16,734 nt of DNA from JAPUIN01 sp041580375 (lineage in GTDB: Bacteria; Acidobacteriota; Polarisedimenticolia; Gp22-AA2). Location: the NCBI GenBank assembly GCA_041580375.1, contig JBFGDZ010000073.1, positions 1 through 16,734 on the forward strand, in the 5' to 3' direction. Both the position numbers and the translations under genes were made by a program. How positions within the stretch are numbered: position 1 is the stretch's first letter; every line of letters begins with the position of its first letter. The notes below the pieces were generated by a model. It did no database searches. It was not told the DNA's origin and was given only the letters and a program-made list of their open reading frames with translations. Below, in pieces: positions 1 through 6,352 of this stretch.

Positions 1-10
1 GCTCATCCGT

Positions 11-96
11 GCCGGAGTGGTGGAACTGGCAGACACACCATCTTGAGGGGGTGGCGCCCACAAGGCATGCGGGTTCAAATCCCGCCTCCGGCACCA
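11..96 (+). tRNA. tRNA-Leu (anticodon GAG)
   Basis: A full class II cloverleaf can be folded by eye. The 7-bp acceptor stem pairs 11-17 with 86-92, the discriminator base is A93, and CCA is encoded at 94-96. The anticodon stem pairs 38-42 with 50-54 around a 7-nt loop (43-49) whose bases 45-47 are GAG, reading leucine codons CUC and CUU. A variable arm (GCC at 56-58 with GGC at 64-66) lies between the anticodon and T arms, as expected for leucine. The T stem pairs 69-73 with 81-85 around loop TTCAAAT. The promoter must lie left of the window. The 3' end overlaps the end of the convergent hydrolase-like gene. Confidence 0.97.
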
Positions 97-1043
97 TCAC
101 CCCCCGCCTCCCGAAGAAATTCCCTCACCGCCCTGATGAAGTCGACCGGTTGCTCGGCGAAGGGGAACGCACCGCTCTCCGACAGCACGACGAGACGCGC
201 GCCGCGCGCGGCGGCGGCCGCCGTCTCGGCCCCCTCGATCGGCGCGGTCGGATCGTGGCCGCCGTTGACGAGCAGCAGCGGTCTCTTCACCCGCGCGTAG
301 AGCCGCGCCACGCGCCCGGCCCCGCCGGCCTGAAGCTCCGCGCGGATTGAGTCCCTCACGTCGGCGGACGGAGCGAAGCGGGCCGCGAACTCCCGGTGAA
401 AGGCTTTGTCGGTCAGGCGGTGGAACAGGGACGGCGTGACGATGCGCAGGCCCTCCCGGAGCTTCCCGTCCTCCGACAGATAACGATCGCCGCGGGCGGC
501 GTCGAGCCTCTCCCTCATCGCGGGTGTCAGCGCCCGCTGCAGGCCGGGATCGGCGAGCAGATCCGGGGGCTCGAGCGCGGCGCCCACGACGACGATGCGG
601 CCGACGCGATCCGGACGGCTCACCGCGTAGACCAGCGCCACCGCCTGTCCGGCGCCGTGGCCGAGGAGGTCGATGCGCTCCGCGCCGAGCGCCCGTCGCA
701 CCGCCTCCAGGTCGTCGGCCTGGGCGTCGAGCGAGTAGGCCCCGTCCGCCGCCGGGCGGGAGCGCCCGCAGCCCCGCGGATCGAGGTAGACGACGGTCCG
801 TTCGTCGGACAGGGACGACAGATACGGGTGGAAGTACGCGTGATCCAGGCCGGGACCGCCGGGCAGCAGGACGAGGGGCGGACCCTTTCCCTCGATCTCG
901 GCGAACAGGGCCGCATCGCCGGTGTCGAGCGGCGCCCCGGGATGGTCGTCGTCGCGCGCGGCGACGGGGAGCGATACGGACAGGGCGAGGAGCAGGACGC
1001 TACTCCTCGTCGTCGTCCTCCAGAAGCGCTTCGATCTCCTCAG
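75..1043 (-). CDS. Exported alpha/beta-hydrolase homologue (proline iminopeptidase-like), probably catalytically inactive
   Basis: The fold resembles proline-iminopeptidase-type alpha/beta hydrolases: an LPGGPG loop (residues 60-65), DPRGCGRS (88-95), a nucleophile-elbow region LLGHGAG (126-132) and a C-terminal SGAFPFAEQP (290-299). Numbering is from a CTG start at 1043. The elbow reads G-H-G-A-G, so the usual nucleophilic serine is Gly130. The usual catalytic histidine of the GHFPF-type motif is Ala292. A candidate acid, Asp264, remains. The family is normally a serine hydrolase, so this looks like a pseudoenzyme. The N-terminus has a good export signal: basic residues, the stretch VLLLALSVSLP, then VAA before RDDD. 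No ATG, GTG or TTG fits that signal. CTG at 1043 has GGAGG 9 nt upstream; CTG at 995, after GAGGAG, is an alternative, and GTG at 1190 is the first conventional start. The gene overlaps the 59-aa ORF by 44 nt, and its TGA (75-77) sits in the T-loop of tRNA-Leu. The start is uncertain; the family is confident. Confidence 0.82.
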   Translation of the reverse strand: MRRSKRFWRTTTRSSVLLLALSVSLPVAARDDDHPGAPLDTGDAALFAEIEGKGPPLVLLPGGPGLDHAYFHPYLSSLSDERTVVYLDPRGCGRSRPAADGAYSLDAQADDLEAVRRALGAERIDLLGHGAGQAVALVYAVSRPDRVGRIVVVGAALEPPDLLADPGLQRALTPAMRERLDAARGDRYLSEDGKLREGLRIVTPSLFHRLTDKAFHREFAARFAPSADVRDSIRAELQAGGAGRVARLYARVKRPLLLVNGGHDPTAPIEGAETAAAAARGARLVVLSESGAFPFAEQPVDFIRAVREFLREAGGDGAGGGI

Positions 1044-1179
1044 GGTCCAGACCCTCCAGCACCCGCCGGACGCGCACCAGATTCTCGGCGTCGCCGGAGA
1101 ACCGTGCCTCCGATCGGGACTTGAGCGTCGCGATCGCGCGATCGATCGAGTCGAGCAGGTCCTCAAGGATGTTGCCCAC
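1000..1179 (-). CDS. Small acidic hypothetical protein (59 aa)
   Basis: I do not recognise this protein. It starts with GTG preceded by a G-rich stretch (GGGGGG, about 4 nt upstream) and lies 26 nt after the trxB stop. Third codon positions are about 85% G or C across all 59 codons, as in the neighbouring genes, which supports real coding rather than a shadow of the hydrolase frame. The sequence looks helical. It has an N-terminal amphipathic part (LEDLLDSIDRAIATLK), a central basic part, and an acidic end (LDPEEIEALLEDDDEE) without cysteines or membrane segments. It lies between trxB and the hydrolase homologue, whose likely CTG start is inside it, so the two are probably translationally coupled. 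It could be a small adaptor or an orphan; no function can be assigned. Confidence 0.6.
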   Translation of the reverse strand: MGNILEDLLDSIDRAIATLKSRSEARFSGDAENLVRVRRVLEGLDPEEIEALLEDDDEE

Positions 1180-1205
1180 GATCCCCCCACGGCTCCGGCG
1201 GGGCC

Positions 1206-2168
1206 TCAGTCCGCGCCGGACTCCAGAAAACGCTCGGCGTCGATGGCCGCCATGCAGCCGGATCCGGCGGCCGTCACCGCCTGGCGGTAGACGTGATCCT
1301 GGCAATCCCCCGCCGCGAACACGCCGGGAACGTTCGTCCTGCTCCCCTCCCGGGTGATGATGTAGCCGGCCTTGTCCATCTCGATCTGGCCCTTGAAGAT
1401 GCCCGTGTTCGGGACGTGGCCGATCGCGATGAAGACGCCGTCCACCTTCTTCTCCCGGACGTCTTCGGTCTTCAGGTCGCGGATCCGGACCCCCTCGACG
1501 CGCTCCTTCCCCAGGATCTCCTCGATCGCGCCGTTCCAGACGAAATCGATCTTCTCGTTCTTCTTCGCACGGTCCTGCATGATCTTCGAGGCCCGCAGGG
1601 CGTCCCGGCGGTGAACGATGGTGACCCGCGTGGCGAACTTGGTGAGAAACAGCCCCTCCTCCATGGCCGAGTCCCCTCCCCCGACGACGATCAGCTCCTT
1701 GCCCTTGAAGAAGAATCCATCGCAGGTGGCGCAGGTGGAGACGCCGTGGCCGAGGAGCCGCTTCTCCGACTCGAGCCCCAGCATGCGGGCCGACGCGCCG
1801 GAGGCGATGATCAGGGTGCGGGCGAGGATCTCCTTCTCCCGGTCCACCGTGATGCGGAACGGCCGCCGGGAGAGGTCGGCGGCCGTGGCCGAGCCCGACA
1901 TGTACTCGGTGCCGAACCGGGCGGCCTGCTTGCGCATGTTCTCGATCAGCTCGGGACCGAGCACGCCCTGGGGAAAGCCGGGATAGTTCTCGACGTCGGT
2001 CGTGAGGCTGAGCTGGCCGCCGCTCTCGTGACCATCGATCAGGAGCGGGGCGAGGTTGGCCCGGGCGGCGTAGACGGCCGCGGTCAGCCCGGCACATCCG
2101 GAACCGAGGATGACGACGTCGCGGGGTCGCCCCGCGCCGTTGGACCCCCTGTCCGCTCCTGCCGTCAA
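1206..2168 (-). CDS. trxB: Thioredoxin reductase
   Basis: This is a cytoplasmic FAD- and NADPH-dependent flavoenzyme that reduces thioredoxin. The 320-residue length is normal. In order, it has the FAD dinucleotide loop GSGCAG (22-27), the redox-active CATC (146-149) followed by DGFF, the NADPH loop GGGDSA (163-168), HRRDALR (186-192) for the NADPH phosphate, and the second FAD motif GVFAAGD (282-288). The loop normally reads GSGPAG, so Cys25 is unusual. The only start before the Rossmann fold is TTG at 2168, preceded by GGAGGAGG about 10 nt upstream. The gene lies 107 nt downstream of cbiX with its own possible extended -10 box, and is followed by the 59-aa ORF. No thioredoxin gene is visible in the window. 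Confidence 0.95.
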   Translation of the reverse strand: MTAGADRGSNGAGRPRDVVILGSGCAGLTAAVYAARANLAPLLIDGHESGGQLSLTTDVENYPGFPQGVLGPELIENMRKQAARFGTEYMSGSATAADLSRRPFRITVDREKEILARTLIIASGASARMLGLESEKRLLGHGVSTCATCDGFFFKGKELIVVGGGDSAMEEGLFLTKFATRVTIVHRRDALRASKIMQDRAKKNEKIDFVWNGAIEEILGKERVEGVRIRDLKTEDVREKKVDGVFIAIGHVPNTGIFKGQIEMDKAGYIITREGSRTNVPGVFAAGDCQDHVYRQAVTAAGSGCMAAIDAERFLESGAD

Positions 2169-2239
2169 GACGCCTCAGCCTCCTCCGGCCCGCCCGCTGC
2201 GGGGAAGCCGGATCTCATCGACGATGTTCGCGTGGCGTC

Positions 2240-2248
2240 ATGATAGCA
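2240..2248 (-). promoter_or_regulatory. Possible extended -10 promoter for trxB
   Basis: On the minus strand the bases read TGC then TATCAT (hexamer 2245-2240), matching an extended -10 (TGn plus TATAAT with one mismatch). Transcription would start near 2233, about 65 nt before the trxB start. No convincing -35 hexamer is seen 16-18 bp upstream. It lies in the 107-nt gap between cbiX and trxB, the largest gap in this leftward block. Confidence 0.3.
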
Positions 2249-2275
2249 CAGCCCCGGCGGGACCGATTTTCTCCG

Positions 2276-2737
2276 TCAGGACCACTTTCCGAGGCGCAGC
2301 CCGGTCTTGATGCGATCGACGACCACGGCCACGATGCGCCGATCGAAGTCGAGATGGGGGGCGATGCGGATCTCGAGGCCGGCGTGGCGGGACCGTGCCT
2401 CGGCCATGTGCTCCGGGATGTCCCGGCCGACGTGGCCGCCGAGATAGAGAAAGTACGGCACGAGCAGGACGCGCTGCGCCCCCTGGGCCACGCAGCGATC
2501 GATCCCGGTCTGAACGTCCGGCTGCGAGATCTCCAGAAACGCCGGCTCCACGACGAAGCCCCGCATCGCACGCCGGAGCGATCCGGCGACCTGCGACAGC
2601 ACGCGGCCCGCGCCGGGCACCCGGCTTCCGTGTCCCACCAGCAGCAGGCCGGTCTTCACCTTCTGCGGCTTCGAGCTCTTCTTCGGCCTGACCTTCTTCT
2701 TTTTCTGCCTGGAGTGCTTCTTCGCGCCTTTCTTCAT
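2276..2737 (-). CDS. cbiX: CbiX/SirB-family chelatase-like protein with lysine-rich N-terminal tail
   Basis: The body matches short CbiX-type chelatases, which insert cobalt or iron into sirohydrochlorin or related tetrapyrroles. It has LLLVGHGSR (31-39) with one metal-site histidine (His36), PAFLE (65-69) and GGHVGRDIP (100-108) with the second histidine (His102). About 125 residues form a single chelatase domain, the size of the small homodimeric forms. The first 28 residues are a tail with 13 lysines and 2 arginines, which the family does not need. The ATG overlaps the ygfZ stop as ATGA, so translation is coupled. No other cobalamin, sirohaem or haem gene is seen nearby, so the substrate is open: sirohydrochlorin is the family default. 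The family call is strong and the exact role weak. Confidence 0.85.
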   Translation of the reverse strand: MKKGAKKHSRQKKKKVRPKKSSKPQKVKTGLLLVGHGSRVPGAGRVLSQVAGSLRRAMRGFVVEPAFLEISQPDVQTGIDRCVAQGAQRVLLVPYFLYLGGHVGRDIPEHMAEARSRHAGLEIRIAPHLDFDRRIVAVVVDRIKTGLRLGKWS

Positions 2738-3750
2738 CGGGCCGGCCCCTCGATGGTCGCCCCCGCCCGCCCTTCCGGCGCCGCGACGACGAGTTCCATG
2801 CCACCCTCCGCATGCTCATCCTGAACGTAGCCCAGTGCGATGACCCGCCCCTCCCCCGGCACGACCACCGCGCTGGTCAGCGTGCCCGTGCGGCTTCCCG
2901 CGTACTCGAGAGGAGACCCGGTCGATGGAGCGCGCCCGCCCGCGATGTGCAGACGGACCAGCGTCTTCGAGACCTTCTTGTAGGTGTTCAACCGCGCGAT
3001 GACCTCCTGGCCGACGTAGCAACCCTTGTCGAGCGCGATCGCGTCCGCCAGGCCGGCCTCCCAGGGATTGTAGTCCTCCGTCAGCTCGCGATCGGGGGCG
3101 GGCAGTCCCGCTTCGATGCGCAGCGCCTCCAGGCAGGACTCCCCGGCCGTCCGGAGTCCCGGTTCCGAGCCGGTCAGGCGGTCGCGGATCCCGGCGAGGC
3201 GGCCCGCCTCGACCGTGACGAAGAACCCGTCCCCGCCCAGAGGATAGGTCCGCGCCAGGACCCCCCCGGCGCCCTCCCGATCGAATCGCTCCGCATTGTG
3301 GACGGGCCAGCCGCCGGGATCCCCGCCGGACAGGACGGAGGCGACGCCGGCCGCCCGCGGACCGTAGATCCCGAGCGTGGCGTGCGAGGCCGTCCGATCC
3401 TCGATCCGGACGTCGTCGCGGAAGGTGTACCGATCGATCCAGGCCGCGACGGCCGGGCCCCGGCCCGCGCCCGTCGTGCAGAGCAGATGATCGTCCATGC
3501 GGTGAAGCAGGACGAGATCGATGATGCGCCCTTTCGGGGTGGTGAAGACCGCCGGCCTGCCCTCGCCCGGGTTCAGGTCGCGGATCGCGTTGGTCGTCAG
3601 CCGGTGCATCAGGTCGGCCGCGTCGGATCCGAACAGCGCCAGGCGGCCCCGCGCGGACAAGTCGGCGAGAACGGCCCGCGCGCGGGCTTCGCGGTATTCT
3701 TCCGCCGGGTCGCTCCCGGCGCCGGGGTCCGGTGCCGGGGAACGCATCAT
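2734..3750 (-). CDS. ygfZ: YgfZ/GcvT-like folate-binding protein
   Basis: YgfZ proteins are cytoplasmic, tetrahydrofolate-binding relatives of GcvT that help make or repair certain Fe-S enzymes. The diagnostic motif KGCYVGQE is present at 242-249 with its conserved Cys244, followed by IARLNTYKK. Upstream are the GcvT-like elements LMHRLTTNAI (47-56) and TPKGRIID (71-78). The length of 338 residues is typical. The start at 3750 is the first of two adjacent ATGs and overlaps the mqnD stop as ATGA; the second ATG at 3747 is possible. The end overlaps the cbiX start by ATGA. The neighbours suggest a co-translated mqnD-ygfZ-cbiX unit, though only habit links their functions to cofactor and Fe-S metabolism. 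Confidence 0.93.
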   Translation of the reverse strand: MMRSPAPDPGAGSDPAEEYREARARAVLADLSARGRLALFGSDAADLMHRLTTNAIRDLNPGEGRPAVFTTPKGRIIDLVLLHRMDDHLLCTTGAGRGPAVAAWIDRYTFRDDVRIEDRTASHATLGIYGPRAAGVASVLSGGDPGGWPVHNAERFDREGAGGVLARTYPLGGDGFFVTVEAGRLAGIRDRLTGSEPGLRTAGESCLEALRIEAGLPAPDRELTEDYNPWEAGLADAIALDKGCYVGQEVIARLNTYKKVSKTLVRLHIAGGRAPSTGSPLEYAGSRTGTLTSAVVVPGEGRVIALGYVQDEHAEGGMELVVAAPEGRAGATIEGPAR

Positions 3751-4601
3751 CCTGCGAACTCGACCGCGACGGCTCGCGGCAGCACGCCGGCTTCGTGTCC
3801 GCGCCGCAGGAAAATCTCGATCGCCCGACGCCCTTTCACGCCGTAGTCGAGCGTGTAGTCGTTGACGTACATGCCGACGAAGCGATCGGCGAGCGGCCGG
3901 GCCAGGCCGCGACCGTAGCGCATCGCGTAGGTGAGCGCCTCCTCCCGGTTGTTCAGACCGAACTCGATGCTGCGCCTCAGGAGGGACGCGACCTCCGCGA
4001 TGACGTCCCGGCCGAGATCCCGGCGGATCGCGTTCCCCCCCAGAGGAAGGGGAAGGCCGCCGGTCTCGTCGCGCCACCACGTCCCCAGATCGAGCACCCG
4101 GTGGACGCCGGCATCCTCCCAGGTCAGCTGGCCCTCGTGGATCAGGAGGCCGGCCTCGTGCTCCCCCGCCCGCACGGCGTCGAGGATGCGGTCGAATCGC
4201 ACGACGCTCGTTCGCACCGGGCCCAGCGCCAGGCGCAGGGCCAGCATCGCCGAGGTCAGCTCGCCCGGCACGGCGATCGTCATACCGCGCAGATCGGAGA
4301 CGCTGGCCGGCCGGCGGGACACGACCAGGGGGCCGTAGCCGTCCCCCATGCTGGCGCCGCAGGGGAGCAGCAGGTAGCGGTCGGCCAGGTGGGCGAAGGC
4401 GTGGATCGACACGGCCGTCACCTCGATCTCGCCTTTCAGGGCCAGGCGGTTGAGGCTCTCGATGTCGTCGAGGACCTGGACGATCTCGTAGCCGGGCGAG
4501 GCGACCCGGCCCGAAGCCAGGCCGTAGAACATGAAGGCGTCGTCCGGATCGGGACTGTGGCCGATCCTCAAGATACGTGGCCTGATCAGGGTCCTCGTCA
4601 T
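3747..4601 (-). CDS. mqnD: 1,4-dihydroxy-6-naphthoate synthase (menaquinone, futalosine pathway)
   Basis: MqnD converts cyclic de-hypoxanthinyl futalosine to 1,4-dihydroxy-6-naphthoate in the alternative menaquinone route. The protein has the family's periplasmic-binding-protein-like fold but no signal peptide, as expected for a cytoplasmic enzyme. Diagnostic stretches are HSPDPDDAFMFY (15-26), a CGASMGDGYGPLVV core (81-94), LLIHEGQ with the histidine proposed as catalytic base in the family, and LPLPLGGNAI. The 284-residue length is normal. The ATG is preceded by GGGGGAG at a suitable distance. A TATAAT box lies about 37 nt upstream. mqnA, mqnB and mqnC are not in the window. MqnA is a homologue, but the HSPDPDDAFMF and IHEG motifs favour MqnD. 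Confidence 0.88.
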   Translation of the reverse strand: MTRTLIRPRILRIGHSPDPDDAFMFYGLASGRVASPGYEIVQVLDDIESLNRLALKGEIEVTAVSIHAFAHLADRYLLLPCGASMGDGYGPLVVSRRPASVSDLRGMTIAVPGELTSAMLALRLALGPVRTSVVRFDRILDAVRAGEHEAGLLIHEGQLTWEDAGVHRVLDLGTWWRDETGGLPLPLGGNAIRRDLGRDVIAEVASLLRRSIEFGLNNREEALTYAMRYGRGLARPLADRFVGMYVNDYTLDYGVKGRRAIEIFLRRGHEAGVLPRAVAVEFAG

Positions 4602-4637
4602 GGGGCTCCCCCGCGCCCCGGCCCGCGGGGCCGGTCG

Positions 4638-4643
4638 ATTATA
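4638..4643 (-). promoter_or_regulatory. Putative -10 box upstream of mqnD-ygfZ-cbiX
   Basis: A perfect TATAAT reads leftward at 4643-4638. The TAA inside it is also the stop codon of the MFS gene. Predicted transcription would begin near 4631, giving a leader of about 30 nt that carries the mqnD ribosome-binding site. No clear -35 hexamer is seen at 16-18 bp. An exact TATAAT is uncommon in DNA this GC-rich. Confidence 0.4.
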
Positions 4644-5799
4644 GCCCCCGCGATGCCGATTGCTCCCTCCGGGCGGCCGCGAAAACGAGAACGGCCCCGG
4701 ATACGGCGATTCCGGAGGCCGCCACGAACAGTCCGGGCACGCCGATCCGGTCGTGGAAGGCCCCGCTCAGGAGCATCCCCAGCACGTTGCCGAGACCGAA
4801 GGTCGCGGATGAGTAGAGCGCCTGCCCGCTCGCCCGGCGGGCCTCCCCGAACAGGCGGTGCGCGTGGGTCACGGCGGCGACGTGGAAGGCGGCGAAGGTG
4901 GCGGCGTGGAGGGTCTGGGCCAGGACCAGAGGGACCCGCGTCGTGGCCACGGCCAGGATCAGCCAGCGGCCCGCGCCCAGCAGCAAGGCGATTGAGAGGG
5001 TCGCCAGCGTGCCGTGGCGCTTCAGCACCGCCGGCATCTTCAGCATGGCGACGATCTCGCAGGTCACCGCGAGCGCCCAGAGGAGCCCGATCTCAAGCGG
5101 GGGGTAGCCGAGCCGCTCGAGATGGATGCTGTAGAAGACGTAGTACGGCCCGTGGGAGGCCTGCGACAGGACGCAGGCGCCGAGGAAGAGCAGCACGCGT
5201 GGCTGGCGCAGGAAGGCGCGGATCCCCCCCGGCGCCCTCGCGGCCGCGGGGCGCGCCGGATCGTCCGGAAGCAGGAGCGCCGCGAGCGCGTTGAGGCCGA
5301 GGGCGACGACGGCGGCGATCAGGACCGCCTCGTCGCCCCACAGGCCGACGACGCGGCCGCAGCCGAGGGCGGCCAGGATGAAGGCGACCGAGCCCCAGGC
5401 GCGCATCCTTCCATAGTGCGGTCCCCCCCTCTCGGAGAGCTCCATCGCGGTCGTGTCCACGAGCGGCACCGCCGGGGCGCGCAGGACGGCGAACGCCGTC
5501 ACGCCGAGCGCCACGCCCGCGAACGAGCGGGTGCCGAGCAGGATCAGGAAGGCCAGCAGGGCCGTCCAGGTCGACAGGATCACGAGGCCGCGGCGCCGCC
5601 CCAGACGATCCGCCAGGATGCCGCCCGCCGCCGGGACGACGACGCCGCACAGCGGCAGGAGTGCGCTCACGACGCCGATCTGGAGGCCGGAGAAACCCAG
5701 ATCCTCCAGGTACAGATTGAAATACGGCAGGTAGACGCCGAGCACCGCGAACGACGTCAGATAGAACAGGCTGAGGGACAGGTGGGACGGAAGAGGCAT
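4639..5799 (-). CDS. MFS transporter (MFS_1-like, HcaT/nucleoside-symporter type)
   Basis: This is an integral inner-membrane carrier with about twelve hydrophobic segments in 386 residues. The N-terminus (GVYLPYFNLYLEDLG, 21-35, then LQIGVVSALLPL) and the later HAATFAAFHVAAVTHAHRLF stretch resemble the MFS_1-like group that includes HcaT and NupG-type transporters. The cytoplasmic loop ADRLGRRR (63-70) is the major-facilitator motif after helix 2. The substrate cannot be told; small aromatic acids or nucleosides are known for relatives. There is no Shine-Dalgarno sequence, but a TTGACA/TATGCT promoter places the transcript start at or next to the ATG. The gene follows the DUF1428 gene by 67 nt and precedes mqnD by 37 nt. 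Confidence 0.88.
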   Translation of the reverse strand: MPLPSHLSLSLFYLTSFAVLGVYLPYFNLYLEDLGFSGLQIGVVSALLPLCGVVVPAAGGILADRLGRRRGLVILSTWTALLAFLILLGTRSFAGVALGVTAFAVLRAPAVPLVDTTAMELSERGGPHYGRMRAWGSVAFILAALGCGRVVGLWGDEAVLIAAVVALGLNALAALLLPDDPARPAAARAPGGIRAFLRQPRVLLFLGACVLSQASHGPYYVFYSIHLERLGYPPLEIGLLWALAVTCEIVAMLKMPAVLKRHGTLATLSIALLLGAGRWLILAVATTRVPLVLAQTLHAATFAAFHVAAVTHAHRLFGEARRASGQALYSSATFGLGNVLGMLLSGAFHDRIGVPGLFVAASGIAVSGAVLVFAAARREQSASRGL

Positions 5800-5807
5800 G
5801 CGCGCGG

Positions 5808-5836
5808 AGCATAGAGACGCGCCGGGGGGATGTCAA
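5808..5836 (-). promoter_or_regulatory. Near-consensus sigma-70-type promoter for the MFS gene
   Basis: On the minus strand a perfect -35 TTGACA (5836-5831) is followed, after exactly 17 bp, by TATGCT (5813-5808), four of six bases of the -10 consensus. Only 8 nt separate the -10 box from the ATG at 5799, so the predicted +1 falls within about 0-3 nt of the start codon. The mRNA would be leaderless, which agrees with the lack of a ribosome-binding site. Confidence 0.65.
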
Positions 5837-5866
5837 TCGCCCGTCCGGCCGATGGCGACGACATCA

Positions 5867-6229
5867 TCACATGTTGACCATCTCCCGGAATCCCCCCCAG
5901 AACATCCGCCGGCTGTCGAACGGCATCACCTTCGGGATCGCCCTGGAATTCATCCGCGGGTCCTTCATCACCGCGGCGTTGACGCGATCGCGGTGCGCAC
6001 GCGATCGGTAGACGATGTAGGCGAACACGACCGTCTCGCCTCTTTTGAGCTTGACGCTCCTCGGGAACGACGTCGACTTGCCGCGCTTGACGTCGTCCGC
6101 CACGCACTCGATGTACTCGAGCGCGCCGTGATCGCGCCACATCCGGCCGGCCAGCCGGGCCAGGCGCCGGTAGGCGGCCAGCTTCCTCCTGGGCACGGGC
6201 ACAACGAATCCATCCACGTAGCGGGGCAT
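5867..6229 (-). CDS. DUF1428 family protein (YbaA-like)
   Basis: This 120-residue cytoplasmic protein matches DUF1428 along its whole length. It has YVDGFVVPVP near the N-terminus, then HGALEYIEC, a DDVKRGKSTSFP segment, ETVVFAYIVYRSRAHRD, and the C-terminal MPFDSRRMFWGGF. Members are small dimeric ferredoxin-like-fold (Dabb-type) proteins without an established reaction. The ATG at 6229 is preceded by GAGGAGGT at about 4 nt, which fixes the start against longer in-frame extensions that run back into the divergent SirB1-like gene. A perfect leftward TATAAT at 6331-6326 could drive it with a leader of about 95 nt. It is divergent from the gene at 6353 and is the first gene of the leftward block. 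Confidence 0.92.
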   Translation of the reverse strand: MPRYVDGFVVPVPRRKLAAYRRLARLAGRMWRDHGALEYIECVADDVKRGKSTSFPRSVKLKRGETVVFAYIVYRSRAHRDRVNAAVMKDPRMNSRAIPKVMPFDSRRMFWGGFREMVNM

Positions 6230-6324
6230 GGTCACCTCCTCGTGTGCGGCGGCGCCGCGCTTTGGTTCGGCCCCCCGCCCGGAGCGCGCCGGTGTTGGGC
6301 ATCGATCGGTCCGCCGAGGAGCGG

Positions 6325-6331
6325 TATTATA
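6325..6331. promoter_or_regulatory. Overlapping divergent -10 boxes between the DUF1428 and SirB1-like genes
   Basis: The heptamer TATTATA contains TATTAT reading rightward (6325-6330) and a perfect TATAAT reading leftward (6331-6326). The rightward box lies 22 nt before the SirB1-like ATG, leaving a leader of about 16 nt with a G-rich ribosome-binding site. The leftward box could serve the DUF1428 gene. Neither has an obvious -35. The two polymerase positions would exclude each other. Confidence 0.35.
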
Positions 6332-6352
6332 GGCGGCGAGGGGGACGATCCG

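Noticed and set aside
11..96. tRNA-Leu 3' end as an integration site of a mobile element
   Set aside because: No integrase, no second copy of the tRNA 3' end and no mobile genes are seen in the window; the flanking genes look like chromosomal housekeeping.
1180..1190. GTG at 1190 as start of the hydrolase homologue
   Set aside because: It would add about 49 residues with no homology, overlapping the well-supported 59-codon ORF and placing the signal peptide internally.
3732..5294. Long rightward open frame opposite mqnD and the MFS gene
   Set aside because: It is antisense to two clearly recognised genes. Its translation is Arg/Pro/Gly/Ala-rich without any family motif, as expected from GC-rich antisense frames.
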